Origin: Aeromicrobium sp.
GTDB taxonomy: Bacteria; Actinomycetota; Coriobacteriia; Anaerosomatales; Anaerosomataceae
Assembly: GCA_015351705.1 (NCBI GenBank)
Contig: JADIIM010000024.1
Coordinates: 1-64,000, forward strand
Direction: 5' to 3'
Length of the DNA: 64,000 nucleotides
Positions 26,805 to 35,693 of the stretch are shown in pieces (the stretch's first letter is position 1; every line of letters starts with the position of its first letter). The translations under genes and the position numbers were made by a program. The notes below the pieces were generated by a model, which ran no database searches, had not been told where the DNA came from, and saw only the letters and a list, made by a program, of their open reading frames with translations.

Positions 26805-27827
26805 ATGGGTGCTCTTCTCGAGGTCACGAACCTCACGACACACTTCACCACCCGCGACGGCGTCGTGCGCGCTGTTGACGGCGTGAGTTTCTCGCTGGAC
26901 AAGGGTCAGACGCTCGCCATCGTTGGTGAGTCGGGCTCGGGCAAGTCGGTGACAGCACTGTCGCTCATGCGGCTCATCCCGGAGCCCCCGGGGAAGATCG
27001 CAGCCGGCGAGGTACTGCTCAACGGGGACAGCGTGCTCGCCATGAATGAGGAGCAGGTCCGATCGCTGCGCGGTGATCGCATCGCGATGATCTTCCAGGA
27101 CCCGATGACCTCGCTCAACCCGGTCTTCCGCGTGGGCCACCAGATCGCGGAAGCTCTGCGACTTCACAAGAAGATGACGCGCAGAGAGGCCGAGGCGCGC
27201 GCGGTGGACATGCTCGAACTCGTCGGCATCCCCAATGCGCCACATCGTGCACGGGACTATCCCCACCAGTTCTCCGGCGGTATGAGGCAGCGTGCCATGA
27301 TCGCCATGGCGCTCGCGTGCGATCCGGACATCCTTATCGCCGATGAGCCCACCACGGCCCTCGACGTGACCATCCAGGCGCAGATCCTCGAACTCATGAT
27401 CGAGATGCAGCAGCGCACCGGTGCCGCGATCATCATGATCACCCACGACCTCGGCGTCGTTGCCGATATGGCCAACGACGTCATGGTGATGTACGCCGGT
27501 AAGCAGGTGGAGTACGGAAGCGCCCACGAGGTGTTCTACAAGCCGCTCCACCCCTACACGTGGGGGCTTCTCGACAGCCTGCCGCGTCATGACATCGACG
27601 AGAAGGGCACGCTGCTGCCGATCGAAGGTCAGCCGCCGAGCCTCATCGATGTCCCGCCCGGCTGCGCATTCCATCCGCGGTGTCCCTATGCCAGGAGCGT
27701 GTGCCGAACGAAGGTACCGGAGCTCCGCGACGTGGAGAACGGTCATCTGGCCGCGTGTCACTTCGCCGGTGAGCCGGGCTTCGTCCGAGGTGCGGCCACA
27801 CCGGACCGTGAGGCGGTGACGGCGTGA
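26805..27827 (+). CDS. dppD: peptide ABC transporter ATPase (DppD/OppD type)
   Basis: A 340-residue ATP-binding subunit. Walker [10 protein letters not shown]-loop [10 protein letters not shown], signature FSGGMRQR, Walker [13 protein letters not shown] and the switch histidine in ITHDLG are all present. The C-terminal oligopeptide/dipeptide extension contains [21 protein letters not shown] with the four-cysteine motif found in this family, which binds a [4Fe-4S] cluster in some members. It starts two bases after dppC and overlaps dppF by four. Confidence 0.93.
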   Translation: MGALLEVTNLTTHFTTRDGVVRAVDGVSFSLDKGQTLAIVGESGSGKSVTALSLMRLIPEPPGKIAAGEVLLNGDSVLAMNEEQVRSLRGDRIAMIFQDPMTSLNPVFRVGHQIAEALRLHKKMTRREAEARAVDMLELVGIPNAPHRARDYPHQFSGGMRQRAMIAMALACDPDILIADEPTTALDVTIQAQILELMIEMQQRTGAAIIMITHDLGVVADMANDVMVMYAGKQVEYGSAHEVFYKPLHPYTWGLLDSLPRHDIDEKGTLLPIEGQPPSLIDVPPGCAFHPRCPYARSVCRTKVPELRDVENGHLAACHFAGEPGFVRGAATPDREAVTA

Positions 27828-28873
27828 GCGAGCTACTGAGGGTCGATGGTCTGGTCAAGTACTTCGGCGTGGAGCAGGGCGTGCTCGCATCCCGTCTCGG
27901 CAAGAAGGTCCATGCCGTGGACGGAGTGTCGTTCCAGGTGAACTCGGGGGAGACCCTGGGCCTCGTGGGTGAGTCGGGTTGCGGGAAGTCCACCGCAGGC
28001 CGCTGCATCATCCGCCTGCTGGAGCCGACCGCCGGGTCTGTCGTCTTCGATGGGACCGACGTCGGTTCGCTCAAGGGCAAGGCGCTGCAGGCGTTCCGGC
28101 GCGACGTCCAGTTCATCTTCCAGGACCCATACGCATCGCTCAATCCGCGCATGACCATCGGCGAGATCGTGTGGGAGCCGTTGGTGGTCCACGGCATCGG
28201 CACCACTGCCGAGCGTCGCACGCGCGCCAAGGAGCTGCTCGACGTCGTCGGCTTGAACCCCGAGCACATCAACCGCTATCCGCACGAGTTCTCAGGCGGC
28301 CAGCGCCAGCGCATCGGGATCGCCCGCGCGCTTGCGCTCAATCCGCGGCTGATCATCTGCGACGAGCCGGTCTCGGCGCTCGACGTCTCCATCCAGGCGC
28401 AGGTGATCAACCTGCTGGACGAGCTGCAGGACACGTTCGGGCTCACGTACGTCTTCATCGCCCATGACCTTTCGGTCGTCCGGCACATCTCGGACCGCGT
28501 GGCGGTGATGTACCTCGGCAAGATCGTCGAGACGGGGGACTGGAAGGGCCTGTACGACCAGCCGCACCACCCCTACACACAGTCACTCCTTTCCGCGGTG
28601 CCGGTGCCCGATCCAGACAAGCAACGACAGCGGGAGCGCATCATCTTGAAGGGCGATGTGCCGAGCCCGATCGACCCGCCCACCGGGTGCCGCTTCCATA
28701 CACGCTGCCCGATCGCTCAGTTCCCGAAGTGCAGCGCCGAGGAGCCCGAGTTGCGCGAGGTGGCGCCCGGCCACGCCGCCGCGTGTCACTTCGCCGAGGC
28801 GTTCCCTATCCCGGTCGAGGCCCAGACCCGTTCGGTCGCCGCCCAGCCTGGCGCGGCAGATGAGGCACTCTGA
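27824..28873 (+). CDS. dppF: peptide ABC transporter ATPase (DppF/OppF type)
   Basis: A 349-residue ATP-binding subunit: Walker [10 protein letters not shown]-loop [17 protein letters not shown], signature FSGGQRQR, Walker [13 protein letters not shown], switch IAHDLSVV, then the C-terminal extension with [18 protein letters not shown] 27824 overlaps the dppD stop. It completes a five-gene importer; the heterodimer DppD-DppF powers uptake. tRNA-Leu follows. Confidence 0.93.
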   Translation: MSELLRVDGLVKYFGVEQGVLASRLGKKVHAVDGVSFQVNSGETLGLVGESGCGKSTAGRCIIRLLEPTAGSVVFDGTDVGSLKGKALQAFRRDVQFIFQDPYASLNPRMTIGEIVWEPLVVHGIGTTAERRTRAKELLDVVGLNPEHINRYPHEFSGGQRQRIGIARALALNPRLIICDEPVSALDVSIQAQVINLLDELQDTFGLTYVFIAHDLSVVRHISDRVAVMYLGKIVETGDWKGLYDQPHHPYTQSLLSAVPVPDPDKQRQRERIILKGDVPSPIDPPTGCRFHTRCPIAQFPKCSAEEPELREVAPGHAAACHFAEAFPIPVEAQTRSVAAQPGAADEAL

Positions 28874-28913
28874 GGCCGGTCGGCGACCTCTAGGCACGAA
28901 CCGGAGGTCTTGT

Positions 28914-28919
28914 TATACT
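28914..28919 (+). promoter_or_regulatory. -10 box TATACT of tRNA-Leu
   Basis: TATACT 31 bases before the tRNA 5' end, preceded by TTGT. No strong -35 is visible. Distance fits a short 5' leader removed by RNase P. Confidence 0.5.
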
Positions 28920-28949
28920 CTCGTTCGCTGCCCTCCGGGGCACCTGCGA

Positions 28950-29035
28950 GTCCGAGTGGCGGAATGGCAGACGCGCTAGGTTGAGGGCCTAGTGTCCTTA
29001 GGGACGTGCGAGTTCAACTCTCGCCTCGGACACCA
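28950..29035 (+). tRNA. tRNA-Leu (anticodon GAG)
   Basis: An 86-base class II tRNA. Acceptor GTCCGAG pairs with CTCGGAC; the anticodon stem CTAGG/CCTAG closes loop TTGAGGG, giving GAG for CUC/CUU codons. A long variable arm (TGTCCTTAGGGAC region) is present as expected for leucine. The T loop GTTCAAC is standard, and CCA is encoded. Confidence 0.95.
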
Positions 29036-29043
29036 CACATGAG

Positions 29044-29076
29044 CAGGGCCCCTGCCCCACGAGGGTAGGGGCCCTG
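29044..29076 (+). terminator. hairpin after tRNA-Leu
   Basis: CAGGGCCCCTGCC (29044-29056) pairs with GGTAGGGGCCCTG (29064-29076), one G-U pair, seven-base loop. It starts nine bases after the CCA end. U tail is weak. A hairpin sharing the AGGGCCC stem base follows tRNA-Cys at 58381-58410. Confidence 0.65.
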
Positions 29077-29227
29077 AGTCGTCCGCGGGCCTTGTCGTCT
29101 GTCACTGGCAGCCCTGGATCGTGCCGACGGTCTCTGGAGGGCGCCGTGCCGCCGCGCGTCTGCTGGTGTCCCTGTCGGTTGACTTAAGGAAGATGTACAA
29201 TGGCGTTCGCCGACCCAGGAGGACTTG

Positions 29228-29842
29228 ATGAACCGACGTGTGCTCATTCTCGTTATCGCAGCGACGATTCTCATCGGCGCTGTAGCCGTCTTCGCCCTCA
29301 GGTCGGGCGGGGCCGATGACGCCGTTGTCCAGGACCCCGGTACCGGCCTCGGCTCGCTCGAGCCGACCGCGTCGGGCGGCTCCTCTATCGACACCTCGAC
29401 TGCCGATGCCTCGACCGCCGAGGGCGGCCAGCGCGAGACGACCGACGGCGAGGCCGCGCGTCCTGTCGTGCCCGTGCCCGAGGGGTCCGCGATCAGCGGC
29501 GGCTCCTCGGACTCGTCCGACCCTTCGTCCGGCGACGGTGGGTCCGGTGACACGGCCAAGCCCGCGCAGCCGGTCCCGGTGGGGCTGAGCGAGGAGCAGC
29601 GCAAGGCCGTCTTCTGGGACCTCATCGCCGCATGGGACCGTGCGGTGCTCGAGGCGGAGAAGGCGTTCCCGTTGAGCGCCGACAACCCTGACGTGGTCGC
29701 TCACGTGAAGCTCAGGATGTCGCTCATCGCCGAGTACGAGGCCGAGATCATGGACGAGTACGACATCACGGCCGCACAGCTCGAGACGATCTACAACGAG
29801 GGCATAGCCAAGCGCTGGCCCATGCCTCCGTACGAGGAGTAA
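29228..29842 (+). CDS. membrane-anchored extracytoplasmic protein, function unknown
   Basis: A 204-residue protein: an N-terminal uncleaved or signal-type helix (residues 4-22, after MNRR), then a low-complexity linker rich in Ser, Asp, Gly and Thr (about 28-115), then a roughly 75-residue helical domain from GLSEEQRKAVFWDLIAAWD to the end (RWPMPPYEE). The domain has an acidic, coiled appearance and no family I recognise. AGGAGG precedes ATG 29228. The linker suggests the domain is held away from the membrane at the cell surface. Confidence 0.7.
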   Translation: MNRRVLILVIAATILIGAVAVFALRSGGADDAVVQDPGTGLGSLEPTASGGSSIDTSTADASTAEGGQRETTDGEAARPVVPVPEGSAISGGSSDSSDPSSGDGGSGDTAKPAQPVPVGLSEEQRKAVFWDLIAAWDRAVLEAEKAFPLSADNPDVVAHVKLRMSLIAEYEAEIMDEYDITAAQLETIYNEGIAKRWPMPPYEE

Positions 29843-29897
29843 CGCGCCGCGTATCGACGTGCCGGTCGTAACGCTCACCGTGCACGCTGGCCGGCGG

Positions 29898-29903
29898 TAT
29901 ACT
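29898..29903 (+). promoter_or_regulatory. -10 box TATACT before the radical-SAM-like gene
   Basis: TATACT lies 30 bases before the GTG at 29933, followed by GG as in several other promoters of the window. The -35 region is not conserved. Confidence 0.5.
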
Positions 29904-29932
29904 GGTGACCCGGCCATCGATGGGGAGCGCGC

Positions 29933-30640
29933 GTGCTTGAGTTCGTGAGGGTGGAGGTTGGCGAAGGGTCACCGCCCGGCTGTAGCCGCTGCGCGCCGGC
30001 CGTACCGGCCACGTACCACGACCTTGATCGTCTCGCGGAGGACATTGCGCACGCCGTTCGAACGCCCTCCGGTTCTGTCGCTCAGGGCCTGCTGCTCAGC
30101 GGCCCGGACCCGTTCTCACACCCCGCGCTTCCGGCTGTCGTTGAAGCCTGTGTGAGTACCGGCGTACCGCGTATCGGCATCGAGACGGCCGGCACGGCGC
30201 TTTCCGTACACGGGAATGCGGCGGGCGTGCTCGCTGCCGGGGTACGGCACCTGTTCGTCCGGGTGCTGTCGGGTGACGCGGCAACCCATGATGGGCTCGT
30301 GGGGCGCCCGGGAGCGCTCTCGGGAGCGCTCGCCGGCATCGCCACCTACCGCGCCGCCGCCGTGGAGGCCGACGTGCCGTGTGTCGTGACAGGAGTCGTC
30401 CCTGTCTGCCGCCACGTCCGCGACGCGCTTCCCCTGACAGTCGCCGCGCTTGCGCGAGCGGGAGTCGACGCCGTGCGCCTCGTGGAGGGCCGTGACCCGG
30501 GAGGCCAGGCGGCTGCGGCCATCGCCGCTGCGTGTGACACGGGGATGGTCAACCGCGTGTGGGTGGAAGTGTCGCCCGCGCTGCCGCTCCCGGCCTCCCA
30601 CGCGCTCCACGTCCTGGACCCGGGGGTGAGTGATGGCTGA
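29933..30640 (+). CDS. radical-SAM-like TIM-barrel protein lacking the CxxxCxxC motif
   Basis: A 235-residue protein whose layout follows radical SAM enzymes: LLLSGPDPFSHPALPAVVEAC resembles the GGEP-containing strand, IGIETAG resembles the ETNG strand, and VRVLSGDAATHDGLVGRPGA resembles the usual SLDG/HD region. The cluster loop should hold CxxxCxxC but has only CSRC (Cys17, Cys20). It therefore either cannot bind a standard [4Fe-4S] cluster or is a partner protein. The next gene, a B12 radical SAM protein, overlaps it by eight bases, which suggests the two products work together. Confidence 0.55.
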   Translation: MLEFVRVEVGEGSPPGCSRCAPAVPATYHDLDRLAEDIAHAVRTPSGSVAQGLLLSGPDPFSHPALPAVVEACVSTGVPRIGIETAGTALSVHGNAAGVLAAGVRHLFVRVLSGDAATHDGLVGRPGALSGALAGIATYRAAAVEADVPCVVTGVVPVCRHVRDALPLTVAALARAGVDAVRLVEGRDPGGQAAAAIAAACDTGMVNRVWVEVSPALPLPASHALHVLDPGVSDG

Positions 30641-31910
30641 GCCGTTGAAGGTCGTCTTGCTCGCACTCAACGCGCCAGGATACCAGTCCCTCGCGCTCGG
30701 CTACCTGCGCGCATACGCCGAGTCGGACCGCAGGCTGCAGGGCCGAGTGGCGTTCCAGACGCTCGATCTTTCCTCCGCCGATGATGCGTGGTGGGTCGCG
30801 TACCGGGTGGTCGGACTCGAGCCCGATGTGCTCGCAGTCTCCGTGATGTGTTGGAACGCGCGGCAGGTCTACGACATCTGCCGAATCGTGCGGACGGCGC
30901 TTCCGGAGACGCGCATCGTCCTCGGCGGGCCGGAGGTCGGCCCCATCGCCGCGGAGGTGCTCGATACCCACCCGGAGGTCGAGGCGGTCGTGCGCGGGGA
31001 GGGCGAGGAGGCGTTTGCCGACGTGCTCGATCTCGCGCGGAGGGGCAAGCCCTTCACCCGGGCTGACGGTGTGACGGCGCGCGATGCGTCAGGAGAGCCC
31101 GTTGCCGCACCGGACCGCGCTCTCATCGCCGATCTTGACACCATCCCGTCGCCGTACCTGAGTGGTGTCATGGAGCCCGCGGAGGGCGTCGCCTATATCG
31201 AAACGTACCGCGGGTGCCCTCACCGCTGCGCGTACTGCTTCGAGGGCAAGGGGTACGGTCGGATCCGGTCGTTCGGGCGTGAGCGTGTCGCCGCGGAGAT
31301 CGCCCACCTCGCCGGAGAGCGCGGGATACGCGCGTTCTCCTTCATCGACCCGGTCTTCAATCTGACCGATGAGCGCCTGGCCTGGCTCTCGGACACGCTT
31401 GCGCCGTTCGCGGCGCGCGGCACGCGGCTGCACACGGTGGAGGTGGACATCCAGCGCATCGATGATGAGGCCGCCGCGCTTCTGGTGCGCGCGGGGGTGG
31501 AGTCGGTTGAGACGGGTCCGCAGACTATCGGTGCCGAGGCGCTCGAGGCGTGTCACCGCCCCTTCGACGCCGGCCGGTTCGCCGCAGGCGTCGCTGCGCT
31601 CAAACGTCGCGGGATCCCGGTGGAGTGCGACCTGATCGCCGGCCTGCCCGGTGACACGGCCGACGACTTCCTGGCGGGCGTCGCGTTCGTCCTTTCGCTC
31701 GACCCCGGCAAGATCCAGACGTCCACACTGCACGTGCTTCCTGGTACCGAGCTCTACGTGCGCGCCGAGGAGCTCGGCTTGCGGTTCGATCCCGAGCCGC
31801 CGCATGAGATCGTCGCCACATCCACCATCGGCTTCGCCGACCTGCGTCGCCTTGAGGCGCGCTCGATCCACCTCGCCCGCGTCTACGCCGCCCGATTGAC
31901 AGGAGTCTGA
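30633..31910 (+). CDS. B12-binding domain radical SAM protein
   Basis: A 425-residue enzyme: an N-terminal cobalamin-binding Rossmann domain (about 1-140, with VLLALNAPG, ALGYL, VSVMCWNA and LGGPEVGP), and a radical SAM TIM barrel (about 185-400) with Cys195, Cys199 and Cys202 in CPHRCAYC. The helix ALEACHRPFD and AGLPGDTADDF resemble the YgiQ/DUF4080-type group. Such proteins do methylations or unusual ring chemistry; the substrate is unknown. ATG 30633 is preferred over the GTG three bases before. It is translationally coupled to the preceding gene. Confidence 0.85.
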   Translation: MAEPLKVVLLALNAPGYQSLALGYLRAYAESDRRLQGRVAFQTLDLSSADDAWWVAYRVVGLEPDVLAVSVMCWNARQVYDICRIVRTALPETRIVLGGPEVGPIAAEVLDTHPEVEAVVRGEGEEAFADVLDLARRGKPFTRADGVTARDASGEPVAAPDRALIADLDTIPSPYLSGVMEPAEGVAYIETYRGCPHRCAYCFEGKGYGRIRSFGRERVAAEIAHLAGERGIRAFSFIDPVFNLTDERLAWLSDTLAPFAARGTRLHTVEVDIQRIDDEAAALLVRAGVESVETGPQTIGAEALEACHRPFDAGRFAAGVAALKRRGIPVECDLIAGLPGDTADDFLAGVAFVLSLDPGKIQTSTLHVLPGTELYVRAEELGLRFDPEPPHEIVATSTIGFADLRRLEARSIHLARVYAARLTGV

Positions 31911-31911
31911 C

Positions 31912-33072
31912 GTGCCGCCCGTCTCCCATCGAGCAGAATCGATCCGCCCGTTCGTCGTCATGGATGTCGTGGCGCGCGCCAAGGAGCTCGAGGCGGCCGG
32001 TCGCGACATCGTGCGGCTCGAGATCGGCGATCCGGACTTCGCGACACCTGAGGTCATCGTCCGTGCTGCCGAGGCGGCCATGGATGCTGGCGACACAGGC
32101 TACACGCAGTCTCTCGGACTGCCTGGCCTTCGCGATGCGGTCGCGGGGCACATGCATGATTCCTACGGGGTCGATGTCGACCCCGCGGACATCGTGGTCA
32201 CCCAGGGCACATCGCCCGCGATGCTGCTGTTGTTCGGGTCGCTTCTCGACCCCGGCGACGAGGTCATCATGGCCGATCCGTGCTATCCGGCGTATCCCAA
32301 CTACGTCTCGTTCCTGGGCGGTGTTCCGGTGCCCGTGCGTGTACGCGCCGAGGAGGGCTTCCGCTTCCGCCTTGACGAGGTCGAGCGCGCTGTGACGGCC
32401 CGGACCAAGGCGATCATGATCAACTCGCCCTCGAACCCCACCGGCGGTGTTCTCGGTGCTGAAGACCTGACCGGTCTCGCCGCCATGGCCGAGCGCCACG
32501 GGCTGTGGCTTGCGAGCGATGAGATCTACCACGGGCTTCAGTTCGAGGGACGGTCGCACACCGTTCTCGAGTTCACCGACCGCGCCTTCGTGCTCAACGG
32601 CTTCTCGAAGGCCTATGCGATGACCGGCTGGCGGCTCGGATACCTGATCGCGCCGCGTCAGTTCGTGCGTCCCGCCGAGAAGATCCAGCAGAACTTCTTC
32701 CTGTGCGCCAACCACTTCGTGCAGGTGGCGGGTACCGCAGCGCTCCTGCACGCCCAGGCCGACGTGGCCCGCATGCGTGCCGTCTACGGCGAGCGCCGCC
32801 GGTACCTGGTCCCCGCGCTCCGCGAGGTCGGGCTCGGGGTCGCCGTCGAGCCGGCCGGTGCGTTCTACGTGTTCGCCGATGCTCGCGCTTGGGGCGCGGA
32901 CTCCATCATGCTCGCCGAGCGTCTGCTCGAAGAAGCGGGTGTGGCCGCTGCACCCGGAGTGGACTTCGGGCCGGGGGGAGAAGGGTTCCTCCGGTTCAGT
33001 TATGCTACATCGATGGAGCGATTGCAGGAGGGGGTCGCACGTCTGGCCGCGTGGGCAGGTACTTCAGTGTGA
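31912..33072 (+). CDS. class I/II PLP-dependent aminotransferase
   Basis: A 386-residue fold-type I aminotransferase similar to aspartate/aromatic aminotransferases (AspC/PatA type). Visible are the N-terminal EIGDPDFATPE, NSPSNPTGGVL with the PLP-contacting Asn, SDEIYHGL with the pyridine-contacting Asp, the Schiff-base lysine in NGFSKAYAMTGWRLGY, and an arginine in GFLRFSYA for the substrate carboxylate. GTG 31912 follows AGGAG one base after the upstream gene, so it belongs to the same operon. Donor and acceptor cannot be assigned. Confidence 0.9.
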   Translation: MPPVSHRAESIRPFVVMDVVARAKELEAAGRDIVRLEIGDPDFATPEVIVRAAEAAMDAGDTGYTQSLGLPGLRDAVAGHMHDSYGVDVDPADIVVTQGTSPAMLLLFGSLLDPGDEVIMADPCYPAYPNYVSFLGGVPVPVRVRAEEGFRFRLDEVERAVTARTKAIMINSPSNPTGGVLGAEDLTGLAAMAERHGLWLASDEIYHGLQFEGRSHTVLEFTDRAFVLNGFSKAYAMTGWRLGYLIAPRQFVRPAEKIQQNFFLCANHFVQVAGTAALLHAQADVARMRAVYGERRRYLVPALREVGLGVAVEPAGAFYVFADARAWGADSIMLAERLLEEAGVAAAPGVDFGPGGEGFLRFSYATSMERLQEGVARLAAWAGTSV

Positions 33073-33215
33073 GCGTCGATGTGCCGATGTAGAGGCGGGG
33101 GCCAGGCGACGCACAGAGGCCTTACCATATGCCTCACCAGGCGTGATGCGGCAACGGTACGATGCTTGCTTAGAGTGCTCGGCTGGTATTCCGCCCGATC
33201 GCACGGGGGTGTTTC

Positions 33216-33938
33216 TTGAGTAGCGAAGTCTGGAGCAAGGCGGATCTGCATATCCACTCCAACCACAGTGACGGTGTGGCGAAGATCCCGCAGATCATGG
33301 AGTACGTCGCGACGAAGACCGATCTCAAGGTCATCGCGATCACCGATCACAACACCATCGAAGGCGCGCTCTTCGCCAAGGAGCTTGAGGACGTCTACGG
33401 TGTCGAGGTCGTCATCGGCGAGGAGGTCTCGGCCAAGGAAGGCCACGTCATCGGCCTGTTCCTGTCCGAGGAGATCCCGCCTGGCCTGTCTGCCGCCGAG
33501 ACGATCCGCCGGATCTCTGAGCAGGACGGCATCGCCATCATCCCGCATCCCTTCTCAAGCAGGGGCGTGTTCGGCCCGTTCGGGCGCAACGCGTTCACCT
33601 CGGCGGTGAGCGAGCTCGCCTTCCACGCGCTGGAGGTCTACAACTCCGTGCCATACCTGGGCTGGGCGAACCGGGTGGCCGCCAAGATGTTCACGGGAGG
33701 CCAGGGCATCGCCGCGGTGGGTGGCTCCGACTCACACGTCCTCGAGGGCATCGGCACCGGATACACACTGTTCCGCGGCACCACGGCCGAAGACCTGCGC
33801 CGGAGCATCGAGCAACTCGAGACGCGTGCCGAGGCCGGCCGCGGTGGTCTGGCCCTCGCGCTACGGTACGCGTTCCGCATCCCTCAGATCAGGCGCCGTC
33901 AGGCGTGGAACTGGGAGCGCTGCAAGGTCAAGGCCTGA
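33216..33938 (+). CDS. PHP-domain metal-dependent phosphoesterase
   Basis: A 240-residue PHP protein: ADLHIHSNHSDG holds the first metal-binding His pair, ITDHNTIEG the second, a glutamate in GEEVSAKEGHVIGLF, IIPHPFS the third His, and GGSDSHVL the last Asp/His. Family members hydrolyse phosphoesters such as 3',5'-nucleoside bisphosphates or histidinol phosphate. The C-terminus (about 190-240) adds a basic helical tail. TTG 33216 is set by GGGGGTG upstream; the His motif begins only ten residues in, so an earlier start is not needed. Confidence 0.85.
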   Translation: MSSEVWSKADLHIHSNHSDGVAKIPQIMEYVATKTDLKVIAITDHNTIEGALFAKELEDVYGVEVVIGEEVSAKEGHVIGLFLSEEIPPGLSAAETIRRISEQDGIAIIPHPFSSRGVFGPFGRNAFTSAVSELAFHALEVYNSVPYLGWANRVAAKMFTGGQGIAAVGGSDSHVLEGIGTGYTLFRGTTAEDLRRSIEQLETRAEAGRGGLALALRYAFRIPQIRRRQAWNWERCKVKA

Positions 33939-33948
33939 CGCGACGGTG

Positions 33949-35304
33949 TTAGCATCGCGCGGCCTCGACCGTGCGCACGATGGCTTCCACCAGTCCGTCG
34001 TCGTCTGCCCAGCACGGAAGCGTCACGACAGTGACGCTCTCCGGTACCCGGGCACCGTCCACCGCGTGGCGCAGGTCGACCGTGGTCTCGAGTGAGGGCA
34101 GCACGATCGTCGACGGTGCGACGACTATGTGGCTGCGGCCCAGCGCGGCGACGTGCCTGACCGCCTCGGTCACATCCGGCGTTCGCCAGTCCAGCCAGGC
34201 GATGCGCGCCGCCCGTTCGTCGATCCCGGCGGAGCACAGATGCATCCGTACACGCTGGTTGAAGTAGTTCTCCTCCTCCCGTGCGTCCGGATGCTGGCGC
34301 TCCCATTCGGCCGGGGTGCCCGGGGACACGAGCACGACACCGACGTCATGGCGCTCGGCGCACTGCGCGCTCGCAAGGATCCGCTCGGCCAGACGCCCCG
34401 CAAGGGCCGTGTCGTTCCAGAGCCCGGGCGCGAACCGAACGAGTCCCTGAGCCCAGACAGGCTGCGTCGCCTGGAGTGTGTGCTTCGCCCCGTCCACCTC
34501 GTCGCTGTCCTCGTGGCCGAGCGGCACCACGGTCACCCGTGCTGCGCCATCGCTCATGTTCCGGGCGATGGCGTCCGAGAGGGAGCCCGCGTCGGCTGCG
34601 GCGGCGACGATCACGCGGGCGCGCGTGCTTCTGGAAGGCTCATGCGACCCCGATTGGTCCGGTGCCGGGCGATCGACGCGCTCAGCGAGACGGTCTGACA
34701 CGCGCTCAGCGAGGCCGCGCACAGCCGAAACTCCGGGGGAGCGACCACCCGAGACGCGGTAGCGTGTCTTGACTGCCATGAACACGAGCGGGACGGCGGC
34801 CACGGGCATCTCGACCCCCGCGCCTTCGGTGAGACGGCGATGCCGCCTGGCCACCCACCCGACGCTATACCGCTCGGGCTCGGACCATGCGAGCAGCACG
34901 ACCAGGTGGGCGTCGACCGCACCCGGTTCGGGCGGCCACGTGGGGACCGTGTCACGCGCCAGATGAAGCAGGGCGGCCGCTGCGATGCGGTACCCGATCG
35001 CCACACCGGCGAGTAGGAAGAACCCCGCGGCGAGCATCGACTGGAACGACGCATAGCGCGCGTATATGGCGCCCATCGTAGAGAGCGCGACCGTAAGACC
35101 CCCTGCGCTGAGAAGGATGGAAAGCGTGGAGACCCCGCGCGGAGAAGACATGGCCGCAACGATCCCAGCGCCGCAGACCAGGCTCCCTGACAACAGTACG
35201 ATCCAGTCGACCACGTCTGCGCTGCCACCTCCCGTGCTGACGATAGACGATGCCACGTTCTTCCGCCAACCGTCACGACGAGCAGCGGTAGGCGCGGTTG
35301 ACAT
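33949..35304 (-). CDS. membrane-anchored chelatase-like protein (ferrochelatase/CbiX superfamily), divergent from trxA
   Basis: A 451-residue protein with three predicted membrane helices near residues 32-51, 60-81 and 88-112, then a large cytoplasmic region. From about residue 245 the sequence follows a chelatase half-domain: VVLVSPGTPAEW, HPDAREEENYFNQRVR, GIDERAARIAWLDWRTPD, RSHIVVAPSTIVLPSLETTVDL. The catalytic histidine of ferrochelatase (SAHS-type motif) is replaced by SPGT, while a glutamate remains in SLETTVDL. It may bind rather than metallate a tetrapyrrole. ATG 35304 (complement) is the first start not overlapping trxA, and lies beside the operator at 35307. Confidence 0.5.
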   Translation of the reverse strand: MSTAPTAARRDGWRKNVASSIVSTGGGSADVVDWIVLLSGSLVCGAGIVAAMSSPRGVSTLSILLSAGGLTVALSTMGAIYARYASFQSMLAAGFFLLAGVAIGYRIAAAALLHLARDTVPTWPPEPGAVDAHLVVLLAWSEPERYSVGWVARRHRRLTEGAGVEMPVAAVPLVFMAVKTRYRVSGGRSPGVSAVRGLAERVSDRLAERVDRPAPDQSGSHEPSRSTRARVIVAAAADAGSLSDAIARNMSDGAARVTVVPLGHEDSDEVDGAKHTLQATQPVWAQGLVRFAPGLWNDTALAGRLAERILASAQCAERHDVGVVLVSPGTPAEWERQHPDAREEENYFNQRVRMHLCSAGIDERAARIAWLDWRTPDVTEAVRHVAALGRSHIVVAPSTIVLPSLETTVDLRHAVDGARVPESVTVVTLPCWADDDGLVEAIVRTVEAARC

Positions 35305-35325
35305 GAATACCCCATGGGGTATATC
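35298..35325 (+). promoter_or_regulatory. trxA promoter with CsoR/CstR-type operator in the spacer
   Basis: A consensus -35 TTGACA (35298-35303) and a TATATC -10 (35320-35325) flank the perfect 16-base palindrome ATACCCCATGGGGTAT (35307-35322). A repressor bound there would block RNA polymerase. The same palindrome abuts the start of the divergent chelatase-like gene at 35304, so both genes may respond. Confidence 0.75.
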
Positions 35326-35364
35326 ATCCCAACGACGTTCGTATCGACAAGGAGGGGATGTGCA

Positions 35365-35688
35365 GTGAGCGCTGCTGTCCGCGAGATTTCTGAAAGCGAC
35401 TTCCAGTCCGAGGTTCTCGACGCCGCCACGCCGGTGATCGTCGACTTCTGGGCGCCGTGGTGCGGTCCGTGCCGTATGGTCGCGCCTGAGCTCGAGAAGC
35501 TTGCCGCCAAGACCGGAGACGGCGTTTCGTTCGTCAAGGTCAACGTGGATGAGGCCCGAGAGGTCGCCATGCGCTATGGGATCATGAGTATCCCGACCAT
35601 CGCGAAGTTCGAGCGTGGTACCCTTGTGTCGCAGGTCGTTGGTGCGCGCGGCGCCGATGCGCTCGCGCGGGAGTTCGGGCTGGTCTAG
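35365..35688 (+). CDS. trxA: thioredoxin
   Basis: A 107-residue classical thioredoxin with the redox motif WCGPC (32-36) in VIVDFWAPWCGPCRM and the cis-proline loop SIPT. It reduces protein disulfides, and in sulfur metabolism can clear persulfides. GTG 35365 follows AGGAGGGG. Its promoter contains a CsoR/CstR-type palindrome, so it is likely an inducible thioredoxin. FmdB-type and DUF302 genes follow on the same strand. Confidence 0.93.
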   Translation: MSAAVREISESDFQSEVLDAATPVIVDFWAPWCGPCRMVAPELEKLAAKTGDGVSFVKVNVDEAREVAMRYGIMSIPTIAKFERGTLVSQVVGARGADALAREFGLV

Positions 35689-35693
35689 CACGG

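Noticed and set aside
29179-29201. TTGACT and TACAAT before the gene at 29228 as a sigma-70 promoter
   Set aside because: The hexamers are only 11 bases apart, too close for a functional pair, though TACAAT alone might serve as a -10.
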